A stretch of DNA of 14,039 nucleotides from Deltaproteobacteria bacterium. Its GTDB lineage: Bacteria; Desulfobacterota; Desulfobacteria; Desulfobacterales; UBA11574. Positions 1 to 7,061 of this stretch are shown in pieces. The translations under genes were made by a program, and so were the position numbers. The notes below the pieces were generated by a model that worked only from the letters and a program-made list of their open reading frames with translations, was not told where the DNA came from and searched no databases. Location of the stretch: assembly GCA_019314155.1 (NCBI GenBank), contig JAFCZV010000047.1:1-14039 (forward strand). The letters run 5' to 3'. Each line of letters opens with the position of its first letter. Position 1 is the first letter of the stretch.

Positions 1-69
1 CTTGAAGCAAAGATTGTCGAAACAGAGAAGGTCTTGAATGGTTTAATTCGAGCGTTGCGAGATGATTGA
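1..69 (+). CDS. C-terminal end of an unidentified upstream gene (partial)
   Basis: The first frame is open from the window edge and reads 22 residues ending in LIRALRDD before a TGA stop at 67-69. The tail is charged and heptad-like (KIVETEKVLNGLIRAL), which would fit a C-terminal helix or coiled coil. There is no sequence beyond the edge, so neither the family nor the true reading frame can be confirmed; a 22-codon open stretch can also occur by chance. It lies upstream of and on the same strand as rpe, about 100 bp away. Confidence 0.35.
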   Translation, partial: LEAKIVETEKVLNGLIRALRDD

Positions 70-138
70 TATACTTCAGCCTTCAGTCTTCAACCTAAAT
101 GCCTGAGTAGTTACAGCAAAATAGCCTTTAAAACGGAT

Positions 139-154
139 TTCCGACGGGTCGGAA
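139..154. promoter_or_regulatory. Perfect palindrome directly upstream of the rpe ribosome-binding site
   Basis: TTCCGAC at 139-145 and GTCGGAA at 148-154 are perfect inverted repeats around GG. Read as RNA this is a 6-bp hairpin (139-144 with 149-154) with a four-base loop, ending one base before the AGGAG at 156-160. It could be an operator or a small hairpin affecting access to the ribosome-binding site. Only the symmetry and the position are seen; the role is inferred. Confidence 0.4.
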
Positions 155-168
155 TAGGAGAGTTGATA

Positions 169-825
169 ATGAAATATATTGCACCATCCATACTGTCTGC
201 TGATTTTTCAAAATTGGGCGCTGAGATTAAATCTGTTGAAGACGCCGGAGCAGACTGGATTCATGTAGATGTCATGGACGGCCATTTTGTGCCGAACATC
301 ACCATCGGTCCTTTGATCGTTGAAGCTGCGAAACGTTCAACATCACTTCCACTGGACGTCCATCTGATGATTGAAAATCCGGAACGCTACATCGTCGATT
401 TTGCAAACGCCGGGGCCGACCTGATTTCAGTGCAGGTAGAGGTCTGCACCCACCTGAACCGAACGATCCAGATGATAAAAGAATCCGATGTTCGTGCCGG
501 TGTTGTACTGAATCCTTCAACCCCGCTGTCCGCCATCGAGTGGATCCTGGAAGATGTTGATTTGATAATGATAATGAGCGTTAATCCGGGATTCGGCGGT
601 CAGAGTTTTATACCCAGCAGTTTAGATAAAATCAGTGCCCTCCGGGGAATGCTACAAGACCGGGGGCTGGCGACCCTTATCGAGATCGACGGTGGGGTCA
701 ACGAAAAAACCATTAAAAGCATATCGGATGCCGGAGCGGATGTCTTTGTGGCCGGGTCTGCAATTTTTAAAAGTACGGACTACCAAAAAACCATATCTAA
801 ATTTCGAGCGTTAATCGGCAACTAA
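169..825 (+). CDS. rpe: Ribulose-phosphate 3-epimerase
   Basis: This cytoplasmic enzyme interconverts D-ribulose 5-phosphate and D-xylulose 5-phosphate in the pentose phosphate pathway (or Calvin cycle). The 219-residue length matches the family. The TIM-barrel signatures are in order: APSILSADF at the N-terminus, HVDVMDGHFVPN with H32 and D34, DVHLMI with H65, MSVNPGFGGQSF around 136-147, and IEIDGGV with D174. H32, D34, H65 and D174 match the metal-binding and catalytic positions known for the family. The ATG at 169 is chosen because AGGAG lies at 156-160, eight bases upstream; the TTG at 163 would be only two bases from it. One deviation is Q89 in SVQVE, where the family usually has His (HxEA). 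aroQ follows 19 bp after the stop, so the two are probably co-transcribed. Confidence 0.97.
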   Translation: MKYIAPSILSADFSKLGAEIKSVEDAGADWIHVDVMDGHFVPNITIGPLIVEAAKRSTSLPLDVHLMIENPERYIVDFANAGADLISVQVEVCTHLNRTIQMIKESDVRAGVVLNPSTPLSAIEWILEDVDLIMIMSVNPGFGGQSFIPSSLDKISALRGMLQDRGLATLIEIDGGVNEKTIKSISDAGADVFVAGSAIFKSTDYQKTISKFRALIGN

Positions 826-844
826 AACAGGAGCAGATGATACC

Positions 845-1303
845 ATGGCGCAGAGCAAAGAAAATTCGAACGTATTGGTCATTCACGGTCCCAACTTGAA
901 TATGCTGGGAAAAAGAGAGCCCGAAATTTACGGCAAGACGACCCTTGATGAAATTAACGCATCCCTTGAAAAACTTGGGAAAAGACTCGGCCTTGCCGTT
1001 GAGACCTTTCAATCCAACCATGAAGGGGCCATTGTTGATAAGATCCAGGAAGCCGCAGTTATACAAAAAGGACTTATTATCAATCCTGCTGCTTTTACCC
1101 ATACCAGTATCGCCATCCGAGACGCACTGCTTCTGCTTGACATCCCTGTCATCGAAATGCATATTTCCAACGTCTACAAAAGGGAACTGTTTAGACACAA
1201 ATCCGTTATATCTGATGTGGCAACCGCCCAGATTGCAGGATTCGGTGTTCAAGGTTACCGTATGGCTTTGGAAGCTTTGGCAAAGATGATTCATAATCGT
1301 TAA
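845..1303 (+). CDS. aroQ: Type II 3-dehydroquinate dehydratase
   Basis: It dehydrates 3-dehydroquinate to 3-dehydroshikimate, the third step of the shikimate pathway, and is normally a cytoplasmic dodecamer. The 152-residue protein has the type II hallmarks: HGPNLNMLGKREPEIYG (R24 and Y29 at the catalytic Arg/Tyr positions), SNHEGAIVDKI, INPAAFTHTSIAIRDAL (N80), and EMHISNVYKRELFRHKS with H106 as the general acid and R113. AGGAG at 829-833 precedes the ATG by 11 bases. The nearby ATG at 837 is in another frame. The N-terminus has about eight residues before the first strand, slightly longer than usual. It follows rpe by 19 bp. A transcription unit pairing rpe with aroQ is probably just housekeeping carbon metabolism; the genes do not act in the same pathway. 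Confidence 0.97.
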   Translation: MAQSKENSNVLVIHGPNLNMLGKREPEIYGKTTLDEINASLEKLGKRLGLAVETFQSNHEGAIVDKIQEAAVIQKGLIINPAAFTHTSIAIRDALLLLDIPVIEMHISNVYKRELFRHKSVISDVATAQIAGFGVQGYRMALEALAKMIHNR

Positions 1304-1564
1304 AGTCAACCGCACCCATTGATACCGTTGAAAAAAAATCATGGTTCACCATCGTCCTTGGCGAATGGCGACTCCACCGACCCAGACTATTTCTGACAAG
1401 CGTATCTCCAATAAAAAACCAGGATCAAGCATACTGACGAACTGGGCTAAAATTCTATGGAATTCGGTAAAATTTTGAAAAGATTGCGGGTTGACTGTCT
1501 GATTAATTGCTGGTATCTGAAGGATATACAACAACTAATTAGCAAGACTTAAAAGGAATCAAAC
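1304..1564. other. Intergenic region between aroQ and the AAA ATPase gene
   Basis: This 261-bp stretch holds no convincing gene. Short open stretches exist in several frames (for example 45 codons on the plus strand from about 1341) but show no recognisable motif or ribosome-binding site. An A8 run lies at about 1331-1338. No hairpin followed by a T-tract was found for aroQ. The right part contains a candidate promoter and an AAAAGGA ribosome-binding site for the next gene. Confidence 0.5.
1491..1519 (+). promoter_or_regulatory. Candidate sigma70-type promoter of the AAA ATPase gene
   Basis: TTGACT at 1491-1496 is five of six to the -35 consensus. A 17-bp spacer leads to TATCTG at 1514-1519, which matches only the first three -10 bases but is preceded by TG at 1511-1512 as in an extended -10 element. 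The predicted start lies about 40 bp upstream of the ATG at 1565. The -10 match is weak. Confidence 0.33.
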
Positions 1565-2899
1565 ATGAGTCTTAAGCGCCAAGGTTCTACATATACAAAA
1601 CTTTTTGACAAGACGAATGGTTCCAGCGAGGATCTTTCAGGAGAAAAGTTTTATCCCCCTGTCTTGGAAGATCTGAATCAAACCGGACTCAACGAAAAAC
1701 TTGTTGAAGATCTTATCTTTAAACTCCTCCTGAGTCGTGGGGTAATGACCGGCAGACAAATTGCTGATGAAATCTGTCTCCATTTCAAAATAATTGAAGA
1801 GATCCTGTCGGACTTAAAACAGCAACTATTTCTAACCTACAAATCCGATGCCGGCATCAATGATTTCGCATACATGCTGACCGAGCAGGGACGAGAAAAG
1901 GCGCTCATCGCTACAGAAACTTCTGCCTACGTGGGTTCTGCTCCAATTCTTTTCACGAACTATTTGGAAAGCGTTGAGAGCCAATCCATTCAAAATGAAA
2001 CCCCCGGGCTTAACGAATTACGAGAAGCATTCCACGACCTGGTTCTGGAACAATATGTCTTTTATACGTTGGGACCGGCAATTAATTCCGGCAGAGGCGT
2101 GTTCTTGTATGGCGCACCTGGGAACGGTAAAACGTCCATCGCCAAGAGAGTTCACAAATGCTTTAAAGATGCCATCTATATACCCAAAACCCTGCTTATC
2201 AGCGGCGAATTACTGAAATTCTACGATCCCCAGTGGCACAATCCTGTCGAGGATAAAGGACTTCAATACGATAGACGATGGATTAAAGTCGAACGGCCGG
2301 CCGTTATCGTCGGTGGAGAAATGGATTTGGATTCCTTGGAAATCAATTACAATCCCCAGACCAAAATCTCAGAAGCCCCGCTCCAGATGAAAGCCAATTG
2401 CGGCACCTTTGTGGTTGATGATTTCGGCCGTCAGAGGATCAGTCCACGGGATTTATTGAACCGATGGATTCTTCCTCTGGAAAAACGAATCGATTTTCTG
2501 ACCCTGTCCAACGGGATTAAATTTCAAGTCCCGTTTGACGAGCTTCTAATTTTTTGCACCAACATAGATCCCAAAGACTTGTTGGATGAAGCTTTTTTAA
2601 GACGGATACCCTATAAAGTTAAGCTCAGGGATCCTTCCGAAGAAAAGTTTCGGCACATAATGAAGTTTGTGGCACCCCAATATAACATAAAGTATGATGA
2701 AGCCATGGTAGATTATTTAATTGATAAATATTTTCGTGGGAAACGCCCATTCAGAAGCTGCCATCCAAGAGACATACTCGAACAGATTGTAAATGCCTCG
2801 ACGTACCAGCGTATACAGCCCAGACTGACCAAAGACCTAATTAATCTGGCGGCTTTCAATTATTTTGCCGCAATGGAACATAATAATAAAAGGGAATAA
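1565..2899 (+). CDS. AAA-family ATPase with an N-terminal winged-helix-like region, function unknown
   Basis: This 444-residue protein is an AAA-type ATPase whose partner is not identifiable here. Residues about 42-115 are helical and resemble a winged-helix fold (LLSRGVMTGRQIADEI, then LTEQGREKA). The Walker A motif GAPGNGKTS starts at G183, and Walker B is VVDDFGRQ with D285 and D286. FCTNIDP supplies a sensor-1 type Asn, and FLRRIPYK resembles an arginine-finger segment. No signal peptide or membrane segment is seen, so it is probably cytoplasmic. The ATG at 1565 is supported by AAAAGGA at 1551-1557, seven bases upstream. It stands alone behind a 261-bp gap and converges on the DHH/CBS gene, whose stop is 17 bp away. 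Roles in remodelling, pilus or secretion systems, or phage defence are all possible; context supports none of them. Confidence 0.85.
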   Translation: MSLKRQGSTYTKLFDKTNGSSEDLSGEKFYPPVLEDLNQTGLNEKLVEDLIFKLLLSRGVMTGRQIADEICLHFKIIEEILSDLKQQLFLTYKSDAGINDFAYMLTEQGREKALIATETSAYVGSAPILFTNYLESVESQSIQNETPGLNELREAFHDLVLEQYVFYTLGPAINSGRGVFLYGAPGNGKTSIAKRVHKCFKDAIYIPKTLLISGELLKFYDPQWHNPVEDKGLQYDRRWIKVERPAVIVGGEMDLDSLEINYNPQTKISEAPLQMKANCGTFVVDDFGRQRISPRDLLNRWILPLEKRIDFLTLSNGIKFQVPFDELLIFCTNIDPKDLLDEAFLRRIPYKVKLRDPSEEKFRHIMKFVAPQYNIKYDEAMVDYLIDKYFRGKRPFRSCHPRDILEQIVNASTYQRIQPRLTKDLINLAAFNYFAAMEHNNKRE

Positions 2900-2916
2900 T
2901 CTTCCATATCCCTTTC

Positions 2917-4278
2917 TCAATCCGGCAAGAGATCATAAAAATAGCGCATGGCATCCGACCGTGTCAGAATCCCAATGACGCGGTCGTTATCCACCACAGG
3001 GAGTCGACCGATATCATGTTTGACCATGAGGCGGACGGCCTGCATCAGGCTTTTGTCCGGTGAAATGGTCTTTACATTCGTGTTCATAAATGCCTTCACC
3101 GGAGCCTTAAACTGGTTTTTTTTCTTTACCTTCTTAAAATCCCTTCTTGAAATAATACCGACAAGTTTTTCTCCCTTTACCACCGGAACTCCGGTACAGC
3201 CTTTTTCCCTTAAAATTGAAGCCACCTTCTCCATGCTGTCATTCGGAAGTACCGTGAAAACGGGAAAGGACATAAGATCAACGATCTGCACGGATTCCTG
3301 CTGATTTTCTTCGATTCGTGCTTTGATCATATCCTCAACTTCATCCGGATTAACGGACTTGAGTACGGCGGATCCGGCAGCCGGATGCCCGCCGCCGCCC
3401 ATGCTTCGCATGACCGCACCGATATCCAGATCGTCGTTATTACTTCGACCGATGACCATACATATGTCACGCGCCTTATTTGCGAATATACCAAAAGCGG
3501 CATCTACATTAAGGATCTCTCTGTACATATTCACCACAACGGCCAGACTGTCCACATGACCTTCGATATCCACTTTGTTAAAACTGACATGGTATCCGTT
3601 CACCTTGTCTCTTTTTGCAGATTTCAACATGGTAAATAGAACATGTTTCTGCTTTTCTCCGTAAGCCGGACGCAAAAATGTGCTAACGATGCTCAGGTCT
3701 GCTTTTCGTTCAAGCAGATATGCGGCGGCATAAGCATCTTCGGCTGTTGAAGCGGGGAACGTCAGGTGGCCGGTGTCTTCATACAAGCCCGTTAAAAACA
3801 GTGTGGCCTGAATGGGTGTTAGTATCTTATTTTCCGATTTTAACTGTCGAATCATGAGGGTAATATTTGCCCCCATCTCCTCCTGGCATTTCCAGGTCGG
3901 CCGGATGTCTCCGGAACCCGAATGATGATCCCATAGATGAATCTCCAGATTTTTCCGGTTTTTCAGCATTCCGATTCGTCCGAGCCGCCCCCAGCTGTTT
4001 ATGTCTACGATGATCAAACGCTCCACAGCGCCGGTATCGATATCGTCAAACCCCCAGCTGTTTATGTCTACGATGATCAAACGCTCCACAGCGCCGGTAT
4101 CGATATCGTCAAAGGTGGATACGTCGAAAAAATCTTTATGAATCGATAAAAAGGCTTTAACATTTGGATTTGCACTCCTTGGAAGTACAGGAATCGCTTC
4201 CGGGTATAAAATGGTTGCAGCAACCGTAGATGCCAGTGCATCGAAGTCCATGTTCTTATGGGTGGTGACAATTTGCAT
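2917..4278 (-). CDS. DHH/DHHA1-family phosphoesterase with two CBS domains, carrying an internal 21-residue duplication
   Basis: The 453-residue protein combines a DHH phosphoesterase core (about 1-190), a DHHA1-type nucleic-acid or nucleotide binding part ending in GGGGHPAAGS (G294-H298), and two CBS domains (about 335-385 and 395-447). DHH motif I is HKNMDFDAL (H7, D11, D13), motif III is WDHHS (D117, H118, H119), and the later metal Asp lies in GLYEDTG (D168). Motif II, IIVDINSWG, occurs twice (D71 and D92) because of an exact 63-bp duplication. The family architecture resembles the front half of long CCA-adding/poly(A) polymerase-like proteins, but the nucleotidyltransferase part is absent. 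The substrate may be oligoribonucleotides or cyclic dinucleotides; this is not decidable here. The frame continues upstream to 4380, but the start at 4278 is preferred: AGGAG (4289-4285, minus strand) lies six bases upstream, and motif I begins within ten residues. Confidence 0.9.
   Translation of the reverse strand: MQIVTTHKNMDFDALASTVAATILYPEAIPVLPRSANPNVKAFLSIHKDFFDVSTFDDIDTGAVERLIIVDINSWGFDDIDTGAVERLIIVDINSWGRLGRIGMLKNRKNLEIHLWDHHSGSGDIRPTWKCQEEMGANITLMIRQLKSENKILTPIQATLFLTGLYEDTGHLTFPASTAEDAYAAAYLLERKADLSIVSTFLRPAYGEKQKHVLFTMLKSAKRDKVNGYHVSFNKVDIEGHVDSLAVVVNMYREILNVDAAFGIFANKARDICMVIGRSNNDDLDIGAVMRSMGGGGHPAAGSAVLKSVNPDEVEDMIKARIEENQQESVQIVDLMSFPVFTVLPNDSMEKVASILREKGCTGVPVVKGEKLVGIISRRDFKKVKKKNQFKAPVKAFMNTNVKTISPDKSLMQAVRLMVKHDIGRLPVVDNDRVIGILTRSDAMRYFYDLLPD
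3988..4113. repeat. Exact 63-bp tandem duplication inside the DHH domain
   Basis: Bases 3988-4050 and 4051-4113 are identical over all 63 positions. The duplication is in frame and adds one extra copy of a 21-residue block running from FDDIDTG to INSWG (residues 56-76 and 77-97). The flanking bases differ on both sides, so there is no microhomology at the junction. The complete lack of divergence points to a very recent event or an assembly artefact. Confidence 0.97.
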
Positions 4279-4349
4279 AAACCACTCCTTGAATTTCACA
4301 TTGTTGCCGTATTCTTTATGAAATGCCATGAAATTGTCAAGTAAGGATG

Positions 4350-4376
4350 TTGACACACGCTGGCGCTTTGTATAAA
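4350..4376 (+). promoter_or_regulatory. Candidate sigma70-type promoter of pfaD
   Basis: A perfect TTGACA at 4350-4355 is followed after 15 bp by TATAAA at 4371-4376 (five of six to the -10 consensus). The short spacer is suboptimal. Transcription would start near 4383, about 54 bases before the pfaD ATG. On the opposite strand TTGACA also occurs at 4340-4335 and 4413-4408, so the 158-bp gap probably holds face-to-face promoters for pfaD and the DHH/CBS gene. Placing these elements outside a coding region agrees with the short start chosen for the DHH gene. Confidence 0.42.
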
Positions 4377-4436
4377 TCACATCTTAAAGCTGGATTTTCA
4401 TAACCTCTGTCAAGTATTCAAATTGTGGAATATTAA

Positions 4437-6083
4437 ATGAAATCACCTATACAAAAAAATATATATGGCCGGTGGATACCTGATGATAAAGCGCCTGAAC
4501 TTGGAAAGGATGCTGTAAGAGCAGCGCTGCTAAAGGTCACACAGCCGCTGTATCTGCTGAACCTTGATGGCCGACCGGCGGTTGGCAGGGGTGGTAAGAT
4601 AATCATCGGCGATAAGATGCCCCAAACCTCGGAAGGGTTCCCGCTGTATGCATACATCCCCACCTTGCATCCTCAAAATCTTGGCGACCCAAACTTTAAA
4701 AAAACACATAATCTGCGCTACGCCTATATTGTCGGTGCCATGGCCAACGGTATTACATCCGTTGAGATGGTGGAAAAAGCCGGGCAATCCGGAATGGTCG
4801 GTTTTTTCGGCGCTGCCGGTCTTTCTCTAGAACAAATAGAAACAGCCGTCGTAAAACTGCAGCAAAGTTTAAAAAACCTCCCCTTTGGTTTTAATCTGAT
4901 CCACAGTCCCAACGATCCTGAACTCGAGGCCGGCGTAGTTCAATTGTACTTAAAACATGGCGTAAGATTGGTGAGCACCTCGGCCTATATGGACCTGACA
5001 CTTCCCCTTGTTTATTATCGAGTAAAAGGGATCCATCGTGATGAAAGGGATGACATAATTTGTCCCAACAAGGTCATTGCAAAAGTATCAAGAATTGAAG
5101 TGGCCAGAAAGTATTTGTCACCGCCGCCGGAAAAACTTCTGGGACATCTGGTCGACCAAAAAATGATTACCAGAAAAGAAGCCGAGCTCGCCCAATCGGT
5201 ACCCATGGCTGAAGATCTGACTGCAGAAGCAGATTCCGGCGGACATACAGACAACCGTCCGGCAATTTCTTTATTGCCGACCATGATTGCGCTGCGAGAT
5301 GAGTTGACGGAAAAATACAGGTACAATAGGCCGCCGTGCGTAGGGCTCGGCGGTGGAATCGCCACTCCCCATTCAGCTGCCGCGGCTTTTGCAATGGGTG
5401 CTGCCTATATTCTTACCGGTTCCGTCAACCAATCCTGTACGGAAGCCGGCACATCGGAAACCGTCCGTCAAATGCTGAGTGAAGCCAGACAGGCGGATGT
5501 AACCATGGCGCCTGCAGCCGACATGTTTGAAATGGGCGTTAAAGTTCAGGTCCTAAAACGAGGCACCATGTTTCCCCTTCGGGCAGCCAAGCTTTATGAT
5601 CTTTATCGTAATTATGATCGTTTTGAAAATATTCCCGAAAAACAAAAAGTAACCCTTGAAAGAGACTTTTTCCGCTGCAGTTTCCAGGATGAATGGGAAC
5701 AGACGAAAACCTATTTTGCCAGGCATGACCCGAAACAGATCCAGCGTGCGGAAATTGACCCCAGGCACAAAATGGCCCTTGTCTTTCGATCCTACCTCGG
5801 CCAATCCTCCAACTGGGCAAACTCAGGCGATCCTTCAAGAAAAATCGATTATCAGATATGGTGCGGTCCGGCCATCGGCGCTTTTAATCAGTGGGTTAAA
5901 GGGTCATTTCTCGAAAGCCCCGAACACCGTAAAACTGTTGTCGTTGCCATGAATCTTCTGTGCGGAGCTTCAGTTGTAACCCGTGCAAGCTGGCTTAGAA
6001 ATCAGGGGGTTGTACTGTCTGATGGTATTGGAAATTTTCCGCCGACAGCCCTTGAAGAAATATTTGAATTGCTCGAATCGTAA
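4437..6083 (+). CDS. pfaD: PfaD-family FMN enoyl reductase of a PUFA/secondary-lipid synthase
   Basis: The 548-residue protein matches PfaD, the trans-acting enoyl-ACP reductase that saturates enoyl intermediates on the carrier domains of PUFA synthases. It has the FabK-like TIM-barrel signatures: GAMANGITSVEMVEKAGQSGMVGFFGAAGL-type N-terminal segment (about 100-130), SGGHTDNRP with catalytic H270, GLGGGIATP (G305-G307) and ILTGSVNQS for flavin phosphate binding, followed by the PfaD-specific C-terminal region with QSSNWAN and IWCGPAIGAFNQW. Length is normal for the family. The ATG at 4437 has a weak upstream GTGGAA (4425-4430). It is separated from the PfaA-like gene by one oppositely oriented gene, an unusual arrangement. 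It is followed 49 bp later by the stop of the convergent putative regulator. No clear terminator hairpin was found in that gap. Confidence 0.93.
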   Translation: MKSPIQKNIYGRWIPDDKAPELGKDAVRAALLKVTQPLYLLNLDGRPAVGRGGKIIIGDKMPQTSEGFPLYAYIPTLHPQNLGDPNFKKTHNLRYAYIVGAMANGITSVEMVEKAGQSGMVGFFGAAGLSLEQIETAVVKLQQSLKNLPFGFNLIHSPNDPELEAGVVQLYLKHGVRLVSTSAYMDLTLPLVYYRVKGIHRDERDDIICPNKVIAKVSRIEVARKYLSPPPEKLLGHLVDQKMITRKEAELAQSVPMAEDLTAEADSGGHTDNRPAISLLPTMIALRDELTEKYRYNRPPCVGLGGGIATPHSAAAAFAMGAAYILTGSVNQSCTEAGTSETVRQMLSEARQADVTMAPAADMFEMGVKVQVLKRGTMFPLRAAKLYDLYRNYDRFENIPEKQKVTLERDFFRCSFQDEWEQTKTYFARHDPKQIQRAEIDPRHKMALVFRSYLGQSSNWANSGDPSRKIDYQIWCGPAIGAFNQWVKGSFLESPEHRKTVVVAMNLLCGASVVTRASWLRNQGVVLSDGIGNFPPTALEEIFELLES

Positions 6084-6132
6084 CCCGTTCGGTCTTTGAA
6101 ACTTTTTCGCTTACAGGCAGTCTCTTTATGGA

Positions 6133-6744
6133 CTAAAGGGATGTTTGGGGTGAAATTGCCGGATAGTGCATTCGATCCAGATCCATAAGATTCGCAAAAT
6201 CATTAAGAATATCGGTGATTTTTAGTGTTTTAACGATAGTCATGCCCATTGTTGACGGCGTTTCCGGCCGCAAACCGATGGGTGTTTGAGTATAAAGTTC
6301 CTTCATGATTTCAAATCCGTTGTAATCGACCGGCTCATTGGAGATGATTCCCCTAACCGTGTAAATAAAATCGAACCTGCCATCTTTGGATTTTCCACCT
6401 TCGATCAATAGGATATATTTTTTTACAATTTCATCTTCTCCGGTGCCGGGGGTGCCGGTTAAGATCTTGCCGCTTGCGTTAAAGTAAAAACCTTTTTCCG
6501 CCAACCATCCCTGCAAATCTTGGATGATCTGTTTTGCCTCGGGAATCGTAAACTTCAAATCCGCCACCAATAGGCCGCCGAGATAAACTGTAAATGCCTG
6601 ATCCGGGTTGTACTGCCTGGCGTATCCGGATTGCATTCCCCCCAATGGATCCGGTGGAAGAAACTCCCGGGACCAACGTTTCCACTTTGCAAGATTTATT
6701 TCCAGCCTCTGGGAAAGTGCTCTACTGGTAAAAAATTTTATCAT
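6133..6744 (-). CDS. Putative transcription regulator with a MerR-like N-terminal DNA-binding region
   Basis: I do not recognise this 203-residue protein as a named family. Residues about 4-30 (FFTSRALSQRLEINLAKWKRW) look like a helix-turn-helix. Residues 40-86 (GYARQYNPDQAF, then a Leu-rich stretch and FTIPEAKQII) resemble the wing and helical part of MerR-type domains, in which a Tyr-Arg-x-Tyr-like segment precedes 'ftl.ea..ii'. The remainder, about 90-190, contains beta-strand-like stretches and may be a sensor or dimer domain; no metal-binding Cys cluster is seen. The ATG at 6744 has a weak AAGAG upstream. The gene is divergent from the PfaA-like synthase and convergent with pfaD. A palindrome lies 16 bp upstream of its start and a sister copy lies in front of the synthase promoter, which fits autoregulation plus control of the synthase. 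That role is inference. Confidence 0.72.
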   Translation of the reverse strand: MIKFFTSRALSQRLEINLAKWKRWSREFLPPDPLGGMQSGYARQYNPDQAFTVYLGGLLVADLKFTIPEAKQIIQDLQGWLAEKGFYFNASGKILTGTPGTGEDEIVKKYILLIEGGKSKDGRFDFIYTVRGIISNEPVDYNGFEIMKELYTQTPIGLRPETPSTMGMTIVKTLKITDILNDFANLMDLDRMHYPAISPQTSL

Positions 6745-6760
6745 ACCGGCTCTTGATAAC

Positions 6761-6780
6761 TTGTCATATTAATATAGCAA
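6761..6780. promoter_or_regulatory. Candidate operator, copy 1 (next to the MerR-like gene)
   Basis: TTGTCATATTAATATAGCAA is an imperfect palindrome (8 of 10 half-site positions match). It lies 16 bp upstream of the ATG of the minus-strand regulator gene and contains TATATT-like hexamers that could serve as its -10 box. Its reverse complement matches copy 2 at 17 of 20 positions. Confidence 0.45.
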
Positions 6781-7019
6781 CTTTTAGGCCTTTAAAGGGC
6801 CCCTGCCCTACCATCCCGGTAAAATCCCAAGAAAATATTCAATTCAAGACTCAGGCATCAGATTCAGATTTAATTTCTTAAAAAATTCAATGTTTTCAGT
6901 CGGTTAAATTTTTTATGTTCTTGGTTTTAGATCCCGTTTAAATGGAAAAATGGTTTTTTAAGGTCCATATTGGGATTTATTAAAAACATCTTTAAAAAAT
7001 CGACCCCCTTATTAAACAA

Positions 7020-7039
7020 TTGTTATATCAATATGTCAA
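7020..7039. promoter_or_regulatory. Candidate operator, copy 2 (upstream of the PfaA-like gene promoter)
   Basis: TTGTTATATCAATATGTCAA is an imperfect palindrome sharing the pattern TTG-N2-ATAT-N2-ATAT-N2-CAA with copy 1, 259 bp away centre to centre. It ends 22 bp upstream of the -35 box at 7062. It partly overlaps a perfect AACAATTGTT palindrome at 7015-7024. Confidence 0.45.
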
Positions 7040-7061
7040 CTAAAATTTTATCGCCCATGAC

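Noticed and set aside
66..100. Promoter for rpe starting with TTGATA at 66
   Set aside because: No -10-like hexamer occurs at a suitable distance; the nearest candidate, CTAAAT, is 23 bp away.
1307..1338. TCAAC...GTTGA hairpin next to an A8 run after aroQ as a terminator
   Set aside because: The stem is 5 bp with a mismatch, and the homopolymer is A on the transcribed-sense strand. On the other strand the T run would come before the hairpin, not after.
797..1342. Long minus-strand open frame of 181 codons over aroQ
   Set aside because: It is antisense to a clear aroQ gene with intact motifs, has no ribosome-binding site or recognisable domain, and is explained as a shadow frame.
2889..2915. 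AAAGGGA/TCCCTTT inverted repeat between the convergent ATPase and DHH genes as a terminator
   Set aside because: The stem is only 7 bp with a 13-base loop and there is no T-tract on either strand; it may be chance.
4279..4380. Extended N-terminus (34 residues) for the DHH/CBS gene
   Set aside because: A strong AGGAG sits six bases before the internal ATG at 4278, DHH motif I normally lies close to the N-terminus, and the extension overlaps promoter-like sequences.
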